A stretch of DNA of 64,000 bases from NCBI GenBank assembly GCA_038046785.1, contig JBBSVM010000007.1, positions 31,549 through 95,548 on the forward strand, given 5' to 3'. The notes under the pieces are model-generated. The model saw only the letters and a list, made by a program, of their open reading frames with translations, had not been told where the DNA came from and did not search any database. The position numbers and the translations under genes are program-made. The number at the start of each line of letters is the position of its first letter. The first letter of the stretch is position 1. The DNA comes from JAHFTW01 sp038046785 (GTDB lineage Archaea; Thermoplasmatota; E2; JACPAO01; JAHFTW01). Shown here piece after piece: positions 9,437-17,163 of the stretch.

Positions 9437-10419
9437 TGACGCGAGTCCTGGTTGCTGGCGCTGGCGCCGTCGGCCAGTGGCTGGGCGCTTTGCTCGACCG
9501 CGCAGGTCACGACATCACCCTGCTTTCTTCGCCGCGCCACGTTTTGGCGTCCGATGCGGCACCCCTGCGCATCACCGGCCACACGGCGTTGGAGGCCGAC
9601 CTCGCATTCGTCGCCGATGCGAATGCACTCACGGGCCAGCCGCCGTTCGAGGCGATTTTTCTCACCTCGAAAGCGCACCTGACCCAAACCATTGCCCCGC
9701 AGGTGGCTCCGCTGCTTGCCCCCGGCGGCGCTTTCGTGAGTTTGCAAAACGGCTTGGGCAACGCCGAGAAGCTGGCTCATTTCGTTCCCCCGAACCGCAT
9801 CGCACTTGCCCTCACAAGCCACGGTCTGACGCTGGAGCGACCGGGCCTCATCCGCCACGCGGGAACCGGTGCCACGCTGGTCGGACCCGGCCCCGTTGGT
9901 GACCCCACGGCGGCGGCACACGCGGCAGCACTTTTTGCCGACGCGGGACTGGAGCCCGAGCGACAGACCGCGATGCGCGGCTTCGTCTGGCGCAAGGCGC
10001 TCCTCAATCACTCCATCAACCCGGTCGCAGCGCTCCACCAGGCCACCAACGGAGAGCTCCTCGAACGGGCGGAGCTGCACGCCCTCGCCGCGACGCTGCT
10101 TCGCGAAGGCGTCGCACTTGCCACGCGCGGGCGCATCCCCCTGCCGCCCGGCGACCTCGCAGCCCTCCTCGATGCGACGCTTCACAAGACCGCTGCCAAC
10201 AAGGTCTCGATGCTGCAGGATGTCGCCGCCCGCCGTGCCACCGAGATTGAGACCCTGTCGGGTCGCCTGGTGCGACTTGCGGAGAAACTCCTGGTCTCCA
10301 TGCCGCGCAGCGAAGCGGTGTACGGCCGCCTCAAAGCGCTCGAGGCGAGTTACCTCGGAGAAGAAGGCGCGCGGCAGACGATGTGGGAAGAGTTGCGTTG
10401 GGAGCAGGAACCGTTCTGA
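9436..10419 (+). CDS. Ketopantoate reductase (ApbA/PanE) family protein
   Basis: A 327-residue NAD(P)-dependent reductase of the ApbA/PanE family, which reduces 2-dehydropantoate to pantoate in coenzyme A synthesis. The Rossmann glycine motif GAGAVG lies at residues 8-13. The conserved lysine-containing stretch LTSKAHL near 77, the LQNGLGN segment near 103, and the KALLNHSINPVAAL block near 190, which carries the catalytic Lys and Asn, are all present. The ATG at 9436 shares a base with the stop of the upstream ThiI-like gene. A role in CoA synthesis is likely; a related 2-ketoacid reductase cannot be excluded. Confidence 0.86.
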   Translation: MTRVLVAGAGAVGQWLGALLDRAGHDITLLSSPRHVLASDAAPLRITGHTALEADLAFVADANALTGQPPFEAIFLTSKAHLTQTIAPQVAPLLAPGGAFVSLQNGLGNAEKLAHFVPPNRIALALTSHGLTLERPGLIRHAGTGATLVGPGPVGDPTAAAHAAALFADAGLEPERQTAMRGFVWRKALLNHSINPVAALHQATNGELLERAELHALAATLLREGVALATRGRIPLPPGDLAALLDATLHKTAANKVSMLQDVAARRATEIETLSGRLVRLAEKLLVSMPRSEAVYGRLKALEASYLGEEGARQTMWEELRWEQEPF

Positions 10420-10490
10420 AAGGGCCCGCCCACCCGAACCTGTCCAGGTCAACCGGAAAGGGTCATACCGGTGCCGCCCGGTTGCCGCGC

Positions 10491-11690
10491 GTGTCCGGCC
10501 ACCCCTACGGCGCCATCAACCCCCCCGTCGTGCGCTCCAGCACCTTCAGCTACCCGAACGCAGCCGAGGGGGCGCGCCGCTTCCAGGTCGCGGGCGGAGC
10601 CGCAGGGGAGCCCGGTCTCTTCTACAGCCGCATGGACAACCCGACCGTGGCCGCGCTCGAGGCCCACCTCGCCAAACTCGAAGGCGGCGAGGCGTGCGTT
10701 GCCACCGCGAGTGGCATGGGCGCCATCTTCGCCGCCCTCATGGGCCACCTGAAGCCGGGCAGCCGTGTCGTCGCGGACCCTTGCGTCTACGGCTGCACCC
10801 ACACGCTGCTCGACAAGCTCGCCAAATGGGGCGTCCAGGTGACGCGCTGCGACACCAGCGACCCGGCGGCGCTCAAGGCGGCCATCGGCAAGAAAGTGGA
10901 TGTCGTCTTCATCGAGACACCGATGAACCCGACGCTGCGCCTCGTCGACCTCAAGCAGGCCGCCAAGATGACGCACGCCGCGGGCGGCCTCCTGATGGTG
11001 GACAACACCTTCTGCACCCCCGTCGCCCAGAAGCCGCTCGCGCTGGGCGCCGACCTGGTCGTGCACAGCCTGACGAAAGGCATCAACGGCCACAGTGACC
11101 TCCTTGCCGGCGCCGTCATCGGCTCCGCCAAGCTTGTGCGCGGCGCCTGGGACTGGCGCAAGGACGCCGGAGCGGTCCTCGACGCCGACACCGCGTGGCA
11201 CGTCCTGCGCGGGGCGCAGACCCTCGAGGTGCGCGTCACGCGCTCCAACGCCAACGCCCTCGCCGTCGCGAAAGCTCTGGCGGGCGAAGGCATCACCGTC
11301 TCCCATCCGCTCCTGCCGAGCCATCCCGACCACGCGCTCGCCAAGACGCAGATGCCCGAAGGCTGCTGCGTCCTCACGCTGGACCTCGAGTCGGAGAGCG
11401 CGGCGCACCGCTTCCTCGACCGCCTCAAGCTGGTCGCTCGCGCGGTGAGTCTGGGCGGCTACGAATCGCTCGCCTCGCACCCCTGGAGCACGACGCACAG
11501 CGCCCTGCCGGAGCCGGCCCGCCGCGCCGCCGGCATCACACCCGGCCTCATCCGTCTCAGCTGCGGCATCGAGCCGCTCGAGGCGCTCCTGTCGGACATC
11601 TTGGGCGCCTTGCAGCGCCGACCGGCGATGCGGATGAACGCGAAGGTCGCTCCGAAGAAGATGGAGCCCCGGCTCGTCGCGAAGAAATAG
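10491..11690 (+). CDS. Cystathionine gamma-synthase/lyase family PLP enzyme
   Basis: PLP-dependent enzyme of the Cys/Met metabolism (trans-sulfuration) family. Seen: YGAINPPVVRSSTF at the N-terminus, YSRMDNPTVAALE, the cofactor-stacking tyrosine region CVYGCTHTLL, the aspartate of MVDNTF, and the PLP lysine in HSLTKGINGHSD. The reaction (cystathionine gamma-synthase, gamma- or beta-lyase, or O-acetylhomoserine sulfhydrylase) is not resolved. From the GTG at 10491 the protein has 399 residues, the family's usual length; the frame stays open back to a GTG at 10383, overlapping the upstream gene, and a TTG at 10482 is a third option. A basic tail (KVAPKK...VAKK) ends the protein. Confidence 0.85.
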   Translation: MSGHPYGAINPPVVRSSTFSYPNAAEGARRFQVAGGAAGEPGLFYSRMDNPTVAALEAHLAKLEGGEACVATASGMGAIFAALMGHLKPGSRVVADPCVYGCTHTLLDKLAKWGVQVTRCDTSDPAALKAAIGKKVDVVFIETPMNPTLRLVDLKQAAKMTHAAGGLLMVDNTFCTPVAQKPLALGADLVVHSLTKGINGHSDLLAGAVIGSAKLVRGAWDWRKDAGAVLDADTAWHVLRGAQTLEVRVTRSNANALAVAKALAGEGITVSHPLLPSHPDHALAKTQMPEGCCVLTLDLESESAAHRFLDRLKLVARAVSLGGYESLASHPWSTTHSALPEPARRAAGITPGLIRLSCGIEPLEALLSDILGALQRRPAMRMNAKVAPKKMEPRLVAKK

Positions 11691-11703
11691 ATTCGCCGCC
11701 GAA

Positions 11704-11770
11704 GTCGCAGATTGCACAGATTTCTTCGGTGCGGGCAAAGCGCCTCTGAGACATCGGCGCAATCTGCGAC
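11704..11770. repeat. 12-bp perfect inverted repeat after the PLP enzyme gene
   Basis: GTCGCAGATTGC at 11704-11715 is exactly complementary to GCAATCTGCGAC at 11759-11770, with a 43-base loop, and begins 14 bases after the stop of the PLP enzyme. On the plus strand it is followed by eight A residues, so it is not a classical terminator for the plus-strand gene. It could be a transcript end structure or a small structured RNA. Confidence 0.6.
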
Positions 11771-11801
11771 AAAAAAAAGAATGGGAAGAAGAAGGGAAAA
11801 G
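11771..11801 (-). terminator. T-rich terminator of the aEF1A-uS10 transcript
   Basis: On the minus strand this stretch reads CCTTTTCCCTTCTTC, then TTCCCATTCTTTTTTTT, about 85 bases after the uS10 stop. Archaeal termination relies on U-rich runs. Nearly the same wording is found after uL15, aIF1, the zinc-ribbon gene and rpoD. Confidence 0.7.
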
Positions 11802-11835
11802 GACCGAATTCACGTCGCTCTTACGAGCGGAGCAT

Positions 11836-11887
11836 CCGGTGTCGCAAGCGACACCGGAGCAAACAAAACTGAGCCCTACGGGCTCAG
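11836..11887. repeat. Two perfect hairpins at the 3' end of rps10
   Basis: CCGGTGTCGC-aa-GCGACACCGG (11836-11857) and CTGAGCCC-tac-GGGCTCAG (11869-11887). The inner arm of the second hairpin contains the rps10 stop codon (11884-11886), so the gene's last bases are mirrored just downstream of it. Confidence 0.8.
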
Positions 11888-12198
11888 CTTCGCAGCATGA
11901 TTTCGATGTTCACGCCGTCAGGGACCTGAATGCGCATGAGCTGGCGGAGAGCCCGGTCATCTGCGTCCAAATCGATGAGGCGCTTGTGCACGCGCATCTG
12001 CCAGCGGTCCCAGGTCTCCGAGCCCTCGCCGTCGGGCGCCTTGCGGGCCGGGACGATGAGCTTCTTCGTCGGGAGCGGAATCGGTCCCGACATCGAGACG
12101 CCGGTGCGCTCCGAGATGAGCTTGATCTGCGAGCAGACCGAGTCCACCTTGTTCGGGTCGGTGCCGGTGAGGCTGATGCGTGCCTTCGCGTTCGCCAT
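11884..12198 (-). CDS. rps10: 30S ribosomal protein uS10
   Basis: A 104-residue component of the small-subunit head, also contacting tRNA sites. The sequence carries the archaeal uS10 pattern: ARISLTGTDPNKVDSVCSQIK at the start, SGPIPLPTK in the middle, HKRLIDLDADDRALRQLMRIQVPDGV near the end. It lies 29 bases after aEF1A on the same strand, the usual archaeal tuf-rps10 order, so the two form one operon. Hairpins overlap its stop codon and a T-rich terminator follows. Confidence 0.96.
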   Translation of the reverse strand: MANAKARISLTGTDPNKVDSVCSQIKLISERTGVSMSGPIPLPTKKLIVPARKAPDGEGSETWDRWQMRVHKRLIDLDADDRALRQLMRIQVPDGVNIEIMLRS

Positions 12199-12227
12199 AG
12201 AAAGACCCCCGTTGCCGGGGAATCCGC

Positions 12228-13487
12228 CTAGCGGGGCTCGACGTCGATGGCGACGCCGACGGCGACGGTCTGACCCATGTCACGGATGGCGAAGCGGCCG
12301 AGCGGGGGGAACTCCGTGGCCTTCTCGACAACCATCGGCTTGGTGGGCTGAATCTTGACGACGCCGGAGTCGCCGTTCTTCATGAACGACTTGTCCTCCT
12401 GCTCCTTGCCGGCACGGACGACCTTCTTGATCTCCATGATGGTGCAGGCGTTCTGCGCGGTGTAGGCGTGGAACACGGGCGTGTAGCCGACGGCGATGAC
12501 CGACGGGTGGTTCAGGACGATGATCTGCGCCGTGAACGTCTTGGCGACGGTCGCGGGCTTGTCCGTGGGGGCAGCGACGTCGCCGCGGCGGATGTCATCC
12601 TTGGCGAGGCCACGGCAGTTGAAGCCGACGTTGTCGCCAGGGCCAGCCTGGGGCAGCATCTCGTGGTGCATTTCGACCGACTTGACTTCAGCGTTCTTGT
12701 TGCTCGGCATGAAGTTGACCTGCATGCCGGGCTTGATGAGGCCGGTCTCGACCTTGCCGACCGGCACGGTGCCGATGCCGGTGATGGTGTAGACGTCCTG
12801 GATGGGCAGGCGCAGGGGCTTGTCCGTGGGCTTGTTGGGCAGGATGAAGTTGTCCAGGGCGGTGAGGAGGTTGGGGCCCTTGTACCAGGCCATCTCCGGG
12901 GCGGGCTTGCCGATGTTGACGCCCGAGAAGGCGGCGACCGGCACGAACTGGACCTTTTCGTCCTTGAAGCCGATGAGCTTGGTGTACTTCTTGACGCCCT
13001 CAACGGCTTCCTTGAACTTGTCCTCGGCGAAGTTGACGGCGTCCATCTTGTTGATGGCGACCACGAGCTGGTCGATGCCGAGGGTCTTCGCCAGGAAGAT
13101 GTGCTCCTTCGTCTGGGCCTGGGGGCCTTCGATGGCCGAGCAGGTCAAGATGGCGGCGTCGGCCTGGCTGGCGCCGGTGATCATGTTCTTGACGAAGTCG
13201 CGGTGGCCGGGAGCGTCGATGATCGTGAAGAAGTACTTCGCGGTGTCGAACTTCTTGTGCGAGACGTCGATGGTGACACCGCGCTCGCGCTCTTCCTTCA
13301 GGTTGTCCATGACCCAGGCGAGGAAGAACGAGCCCTTGCCCTTCTCGGCGGACTCCTTCTTGAAGCGCTCAATTTCATGGGCCGGGAACTGGCCGGTGTC
13401 CAGCATCAGGCGGCCGACCAGCGTAGACTTGCCGTGGTCGACGTGTCCGATGACGACGAGGTTCATGTGGGGCTTGTTGCTTGCCAT
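12228..13487 (-). CDS. tuf: Translation elongation factor 1-alpha (aEF1A)
   Basis: GTPase that delivers aminoacyl-tRNA to the ribosome. About 419 residues with all GTP-binding motifs: GHVDHGKST (P-loop), DAPGHRDF (G3), NKMD (G4), plus the NMITGASQAD block. The ATG at 13487 opens MASNKPHMNLVVIG and is preceded by GGAGTGAT, a good archaeal Shine-Dalgarno sequence; an open frame extends 29 codons upstream but is not needed. rps10 follows in the same operon. A promoter with the shared TATAGGGG element is at 13621-13644, giving a leader of roughly 120 bases. The usual upstream partners (rps12, rps7, fusA) are absent here. Confidence 0.97.
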   Translation of the reverse strand: MASNKPHMNLVVIGHVDHGKSTLVGRLMLDTGQFPAHEIERFKKESAEKGKGSFFLAWVMDNLKEERERGVTIDVSHKKFDTAKYFFTIIDAPGHRDFVKNMITGASQADAAILTCSAIEGPQAQTKEHIFLAKTLGIDQLVVAINKMDAVNFAEDKFKEAVEGVKKYTKLIGFKDEKVQFVPVAAFSGVNIGKPAPEMAWYKGPNLLTALDNFILPNKPTDKPLRLPIQDVYTITGIGTVPVGKVETGLIKPGMQVNFMPSNKNAEVKSVEMHHEMLPQAGPGDNVGFNCRGLAKDDIRRGDVAAPTDKPATVAKTFTAQIIVLNHPSVIAVGYTPVFHAYTAQNACTIMEIKKVVRAGKEQEDKSFMKNGDSGVVKIQPTKPMVVEKATEFPPLGRFAIRDMGQTVAVGVAIDVEPR

Positions 13488-13620
13488 GGAAATCACTCCA
13501 GACATCCGCGCGGGGACCTCGCGACGCGCCGGCAAAGGGCGGCCAAGGGCCTGCGTCTCTGCCGAAGAAGCCACGTGGCTCCCGCGGGACGGCTCCTGTC
13601 GGAACCGTTGCGGATGAATC

Positions 13621-13644
13621 GCCGACAGACCCCCCCTATATGAC
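13621..13644 (-). promoter_or_regulatory. Probable aEF1A operon promoter
   Basis: On the minus strand the sequence reads TATAGGGGGGGTCTGTCGG. The same TATA-G-run-TC-GTCGG arrangement stands in front of the uS13 and uL3 operons, which supports it as the core promoter rather than a chance AT patch in this GC-rich genome. A transcription start about 25 bases downstream would give a leader near 120 bases before the ATG at 13487. Confidence 0.7.
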
Positions 13645-13786
13645 TCTGGCGGGGCGGCCCAGGTCTCCCGTTCGCTGCGAAAAACGCAGAAGGGCTCCGG
13701 AACGGTGAAATGATTCCGGCAGAGGTTAGTAGCATGAACAGGCTCTTCGGCCTGATGGTCCGCATTGGTCCATCGAAGTGATACCC

Positions 13787-13996
13787 ATGGGATACAATGA
13801 CCGAGGGCCGCCGCGGGGCGGCGGTGGCGGCGGCGGTGGCGGCTTCAGCCGCGGACCCCCCCGCGAGATGCACAAGACGACCTGCTCGGACTGCAAGAAG
13901 GAGACCGAGGTCCCCTTCAAGCCAACCGAAGGCCGGCCGGTGTACTGCCGGGACTGCTACCCCAAGCACGCCCCGCCGCGCACGAACCGCTTCTAA
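13787..13996 (+). CDS. Small Gly-rich CxxC-x17-CxxC zinc-ribbon protein
   Basis: A 69-residue protein. Residues 1-27 are Gly/Arg/Pro rich with a run of nine glycines flanked by arginines, like an RGG RNA-binding tail. Residues 30-60 contain four cysteines, Cys33, Cys36, Cys54 and Cys57, with exactly 17 residues between the pairs, the pattern of the CxxC-x17-CxxC domain; the sequence between (KPTEGRPVYC) fits it well. Zinc binding is very likely; nucleic-acid binding is inferred. The ATG at 13787 follows GTGAT at good Shine-Dalgarno spacing; a GTG at 13778 is the alternative. A T-run terminator follows. Confidence 0.8.
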   Translation: MGYNDRGPPRGGGGGGGGGFSRGPPREMHKTTCSDCKKETEVPFKPTEGRPVYCRDCYPKHAPPRTNRF

Positions 13997-14010
13997 AGCG
14001 GACGCAACGC

Positions 14011-14037
14011 CCTCTTCCCCTTCTCCATTTTTTTTCG
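14011..14037 (+). terminator. T-run terminator after the zinc-ribbon gene
   Basis: CCTCTTCCCCTTCTCC followed by ATTTTTTTTCG begins 15 bases after the stop codon. It shares the pyrimidine pattern of the other proposed terminators in this window. Confidence 0.65.
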
Positions 14038-14123
14038 CCCTGCGCCTCCGACGCTGCCTACGCTGTGCGGCACTCCTGGCGTGACGAACCGCTTATGAAC
14101 CGACCCCAAGTCGGCCGACTTGC

Positions 14124-14197
14124 GGGCCGGTAGCTTAGACTGGTTGAGCACCCGGCTGATAACCGGGAGGTCCACGGTTCGAATCCGTGCCGGCCCA
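14124..14197 (+). tRNA. tRNA-Ile (anticodon GAT)
   Basis: 74 bases with acceptor stem GGGCCGG/CCGGCCC, anticodon arm CCCGG-CTGATAA-CCGGG giving GAT, and T-arm CACGG-TTCGAAT-CCGTG. All stems are fully paired. A TATA-like CGCTTATGAA lies about 30 bases upstream. No intron. Confidence 0.95.
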
Positions 14198-14248
14198 CTG
14201 TGGCGCCCGCGAAGTCCAGAAGAAGGTGAGCCCCATCGGCACCCCCAA

Positions 14249-14323
14249 GGGCGCGTAGCCAAGCCTGGATATGGCAACGGACTTCTAAGCCGTCGATCGT
14301 GCGTTCGAATCGCACCGCGCCCG
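14249..14323 (+). tRNA. tRNA-Arg (anticodon TCT)
   Basis: 75 bases with acceptor stem GGGCGCG (14249-14255) and CGCGCCC (14316-14322), discriminator G, and an anticodon loop CTTCTAA giving TCT at 14284-14286; the pair next to the loop is an A-G mismatch. T-arm GTGCG-TTCGAAT-CGCAC. It lies 51 bases after tRNA-Ile. Inverted and direct copies of its 3' end follow at once. Confidence 0.92.
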
Positions 14324-14344
14324 TAACGAGCACAGCGAGTGAAG

Positions 14345-14548
14345 GGCGCGGTGCGATTTGCCGAGCCCGAAGGGCGAGGTTATGCCTCGGGCTGGACTTG
14401 TCCTGCCCGAGGCTCGAATCGCACCGCGCCCGCTGAAGCGAACAAAGTGAGCGAAGCGGGTGCGGTGCGTTTGCCGAGCGCCGAAGGCGCGAGGAATCCA
14501 TCGACGCGCGCTTGCGCGCGACGATGGTCGAATCGCACCGTGCGATTC
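14345..14548. repeat. Inverted and direct copies of the tRNA-Arg 3' end
   Basis: After tRNA-Arg come, in order: an inverted copy of its last bases (GGGCGCGGTGCGATT, 14345-14359), a direct copy (TCGAATCGCACCGCGCCCG, 14414-14432), a shorter inverted copy (GGGTGCGGTGCG, about 14458-14469) and a second direct copy (14527-14540) that runs into its own hairpin GAATCGCA-ccg-TGCGATTC (14530-14548). Direct copies recur every 109-114 bases counted from the tRNA itself. Spacers hold further hairpins such as GCCTCGGGC/GCCCGAGGC. No CDS is credible here. Confidence 0.82.
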
Positions 14549-14592
14549 ACGAACAGAGGCTTATCGTAGCCGACGACGGTTGCTGGTGAGCA

Positions 14593-14665
14593 GGCCGCGA
14601 AGCGGCCGGACCCTTGGCCGGGGCGCAGTAGCGCCACGGCCTTTGAGCGAGTCCGCGAAGCGGAC
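14593..14665. repeat. Three short GC-rich hairpins
   Basis: GGCCGC-gaa-GCGGCC (14593-14607), GGCGC-agta-GCGCC (14622-14635) and GTCCGC-gaa-GCGGAC (14651-14665), in the intergenic stretch before the hydrolase gene. The loops gaa and agta match hairpin style elsewhere in the window. Confidence 0.75.
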
Positions 14666-14726
14666 TGGCGAACCGGCGAACGCCGGGAGGGTTTTCAACA
14701 ACGACGCCCCAGGAAACCTCGCCATC

Positions 14727-15347
14727 ATGGATTCCCGATTTTTCGCAGGACCCGTTGGTCGCCTCGACGCGCGCCTGCACGGCCCCACCGACGGCGTCCC
14801 GGTGCTGCTCTGCCATCCCCATCCGCTCTTTGGCGGAACAATGGGGTCGCGCCTTGTCTACGACCTCGCCGTCGGTCTCGCTCTGGCTGGCTACCGCGCG
14901 GTGCGGTTCGATTACCGCGGCGTTGGCCGAAGCGACGGGTCGTACGGTCGCGGCGACGGCGAAGTCGCAGACGCCCTCGCCCTTTTCGACGCCGTCGCTG
15001 CGGAGACTGGACAGGTTCCCGCGGTCGTCGGCTACTCGTTTGGCGGCGGTGTCGCGTGCCGCCTCGCGACGCTGCGCACGCCCGCTCGGCTCATCGTCAT
15101 CGCAGCCCCGAGCCCGCTCACACAGTCAACGCTGGTGCCGACCTCCGATGCGCCCAACGTGCGCTGCCCGGTCGCTCTCCTCTACGGCGACCGCGACGAA
15201 TTGGCCCCGCCCGAACAGGCCAGCGCCGTCGCCGCCGCGTTCCGGCCGCCGGCAAAACTCACCATGCTGGAAGGCGCCGCGCACTTCCTGGAGCCGAGCC
15301 ACAACCCGCGCGCCGTCGCCGCCGTGCTTGAAGCCCTTGCGGGGTAG
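14727..15347 (+). CDS. Alpha/beta hydrolase
   Basis: A 206-residue single-domain hydrolase. The nucleophile elbow GYSFGG places Ser104, with Asp155 or Asp157 (LLYGDRDE) and His186 (EGAAHFLE) completing the triad. The early HPHPLFGGTM (30-39) is typical of the small COG2945-type hydrolases. An esterase-like activity is expected; the substrate is unknown. The ATG at 14727 was chosen because the frame upstream runs through the tRNA-derived repeat region and is not coding. The PolD small-subunit gene starts 11 bases after its stop. Confidence 0.85.
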   Translation: MDSRFFAGPVGRLDARLHGPTDGVPVLLCHPHPLFGGTMGSRLVYDLAVGLALAGYRAVRFDYRGVGRSDGSYGRGDGEVADALALFDAVAAETGQVPAVVGYSFGGGVACRLATLRTPARLIVIAAPSPLTQSTLVPTSDAPNVRCPVALLYGDRDELAPPEQASAVAAAFRPPAKLTMLEGAAHFLEPSHNPRAVAAVLEALAG

Positions 15348-15358
15348 CCTTTAGGGCA

Positions 15359-17110
15359 ATGTCCCAGTCGCAGACCGGGATGCAGGATGCGCGCCGCCGG
15401 GAGGTTGTTGCCCTTTTCGAGGCGCACGGCGCCATCGCAGAGCCGGGCCTCGTCGAAGCGCTGAGCCTCGCCCCCGACGGCCCGGTGCGTCTGCAGGCGG
15501 TCCTCGGCAAGCTCGCGGAGATCCCCTTCCACTTCGACCCGGTGCTGTGGGAACGTCTTGAAGCGCAGATGGTGGAGGCGTCGCTGCCGCCCCCGCCGCC
15601 CCCGACCCTCGGCGACGACGCCGAGCGGGCGCGCAAGGAGGCGATGCGGCGCAACGCTGCCCGCGTGTACGACTCCCCTGCCGAGGCGCCCGCCCCCGAA
15701 GGCGAAGGCGACGAGTCGGAGCCCGAGGATGGTGCCGACGGCGCCATCGAAATCGAAGCGGTTCCAACAACGGCTGCCGAAGAAGCACGCGGCTTCCGTG
15801 TTGAGCCGCGCAGCGACTGGTCTCCGCTCGCGGCGCAGCACCCGGACCAGGTGGAGGTGGTCGCCGACATGACCGGCAACTCCACTTGCGAAGGGACAAC
15901 GGGGGATTTTGCCACCTATTTCCAGGCGCGCTACACCCAGATTGCCAAGATGCTGCGCGGGCGGCGCGAGCTGCGCAACGCCATGCCGGTGGAGCGCGTG
16001 AAGCCAGGCATGCAAGAGGTGCAGCTCATCGTCATGGTGGACGAGGTTGTCACCACGAAGAACGGCCACAAGCGGCTCGCCGTCCAGGATGGCACGGGCG
16101 CCATCACCGCCTTGGTGCGCGCCGACGAACAGGCGCTCATGGCGATGGCCAACTCCATCGTTGCGGACGAGGTCATCGGCCTCGTCGGGCAAGCCTCCTC
16201 CAAAGGTGACCTGCTCTTCCTCAGCGCCATCGTGCGGCCCGACATCCCGATGCCGGACCCCACCGTGCCGCGCGGCGCCGCTGTGCCGCTCATGGCGGCC
16301 TTCCTCTCCGACATCCACGTCGGCTCCAAGACGTTCCTCGACCCGAACTGGAAACGCATGCTGCGCTGGCTCAACGGCCACGGCGCCACGAAGCGGGAGC
16401 GCGACGCGGCGGGACGCGTCAAGTACCTCGTCATCCCGGGCGATCTGGTGGACGGCGTCGGCATTTACCCCGGCCAGCAGGACGAGCTCTCCATCAAGGA
16501 CATCTACGACCAGTACGGGGCCTTCGGAGACTGGATCCGCAACGTGCCAAGCCATGTCCAGGTCATCATCCAGCCCGGCAACCACGACGCCAGCCGCCCC
16601 GCCGAGCCGCAGCCCGCCTTCTCCACCGAGGTGCGCGCCCGTTTCGACCATCACGCCACCAAGTTCCTTGCCAACCCGGCGACGTTCAAGATGCACGGCG
16701 TCACGACGCTTGGATACCACGGCAACTCCCTCATCGACTACGCAGCCAGCGTCTCCGGCTTCGAGTTCAGCGCGCCGCTGCCCATCATGAAACAGATGCT
16801 GCAGAGCCGCCACGTCGCCCCGCTCTACGGCGAGCGCACCCCGGTCGCTCCGGAGCACCACGACTACCTCGTCATCAGCACGGTGCCCGACCTCTTCGTC
16901 ACCGGCCACGTCCATGTCCCCGGCATCGAGGCGTACCGAGGCGTCCAGATGGTCAACTCCGGCACCTGGCAGAGCCAGACCAGCTACCAGAAAATGCTCA
17001 ACTTCACCCCCGACCCCGCCAAGATGCCGCTCATGGATTTGCAGAGCCTACGCGGGACCCTGGTCGATTTCCAGACGCCAGAGAATGCGGGACAGATTGC
17101 TCCCGTTTAG
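15359..17110 (+). CDS. polB: DNA polymerase D small subunit DP1
   Basis: Proofreading 3'-5' exonuclease subunit of the archaeal replicative polymerase D. 583 residues. An N-terminal helical part (1-70) is followed by an acidic and proline-rich linker (about 75-165), an OB-fold (about 220-300) and a calcineurin-like phosphoesterase domain. The metal motifs are all seen: SDIHVGS, GDLVDG, GNHD and GHVHVPG. The C-terminus (MVNSGTWQSQTSYQKMLN) also matches DP1. Start ATG at 15359. The large subunit DP2 is not in the window. Confidence 0.95.
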   Translation: MSQSQTGMQDARRREVVALFEAHGAIAEPGLVEALSLAPDGPVRLQAVLGKLAEIPFHFDPVLWERLEAQMVEASLPPPPPPTLGDDAERARKEAMRRNAARVYDSPAEAPAPEGEGDESEPEDGADGAIEIEAVPTTAAEEARGFRVEPRSDWSPLAAQHPDQVEVVADMTGNSTCEGTTGDFATYFQARYTQIAKMLRGRRELRNAMPVERVKPGMQEVQLIVMVDEVVTTKNGHKRLAVQDGTGAITALVRADEQALMAMANSIVADEVIGLVGQASSKGDLLFLSAIVRPDIPMPDPTVPRGAAVPLMAAFLSDIHVGSKTFLDPNWKRMLRWLNGHGATKRERDAAGRVKYLVIPGDLVDGVGIYPGQQDELSIKDIYDQYGAFGDWIRNVPSHVQVIIQPGNHDASRPAEPQPAFSTEVRARFDHHATKFLANPATFKMHGVTTLGYHGNSLIDYAASVSGFEFSAPLPIMKQMLQSRHVAPLYGERTPVAPEHHDYLVISTVPDLFVTGHVHVPGIEAYRGVQMVNSGTWQSQTSYQKMLNFTPDPAKMPLMDLQSLRGTLVDFQTPENAGQIAPV

Positions 17111-17163
17111 GCAAGGTCGCGCCAAGCGCCAAGGATTTGAGCCGAATACGGTTCCATGAATCG

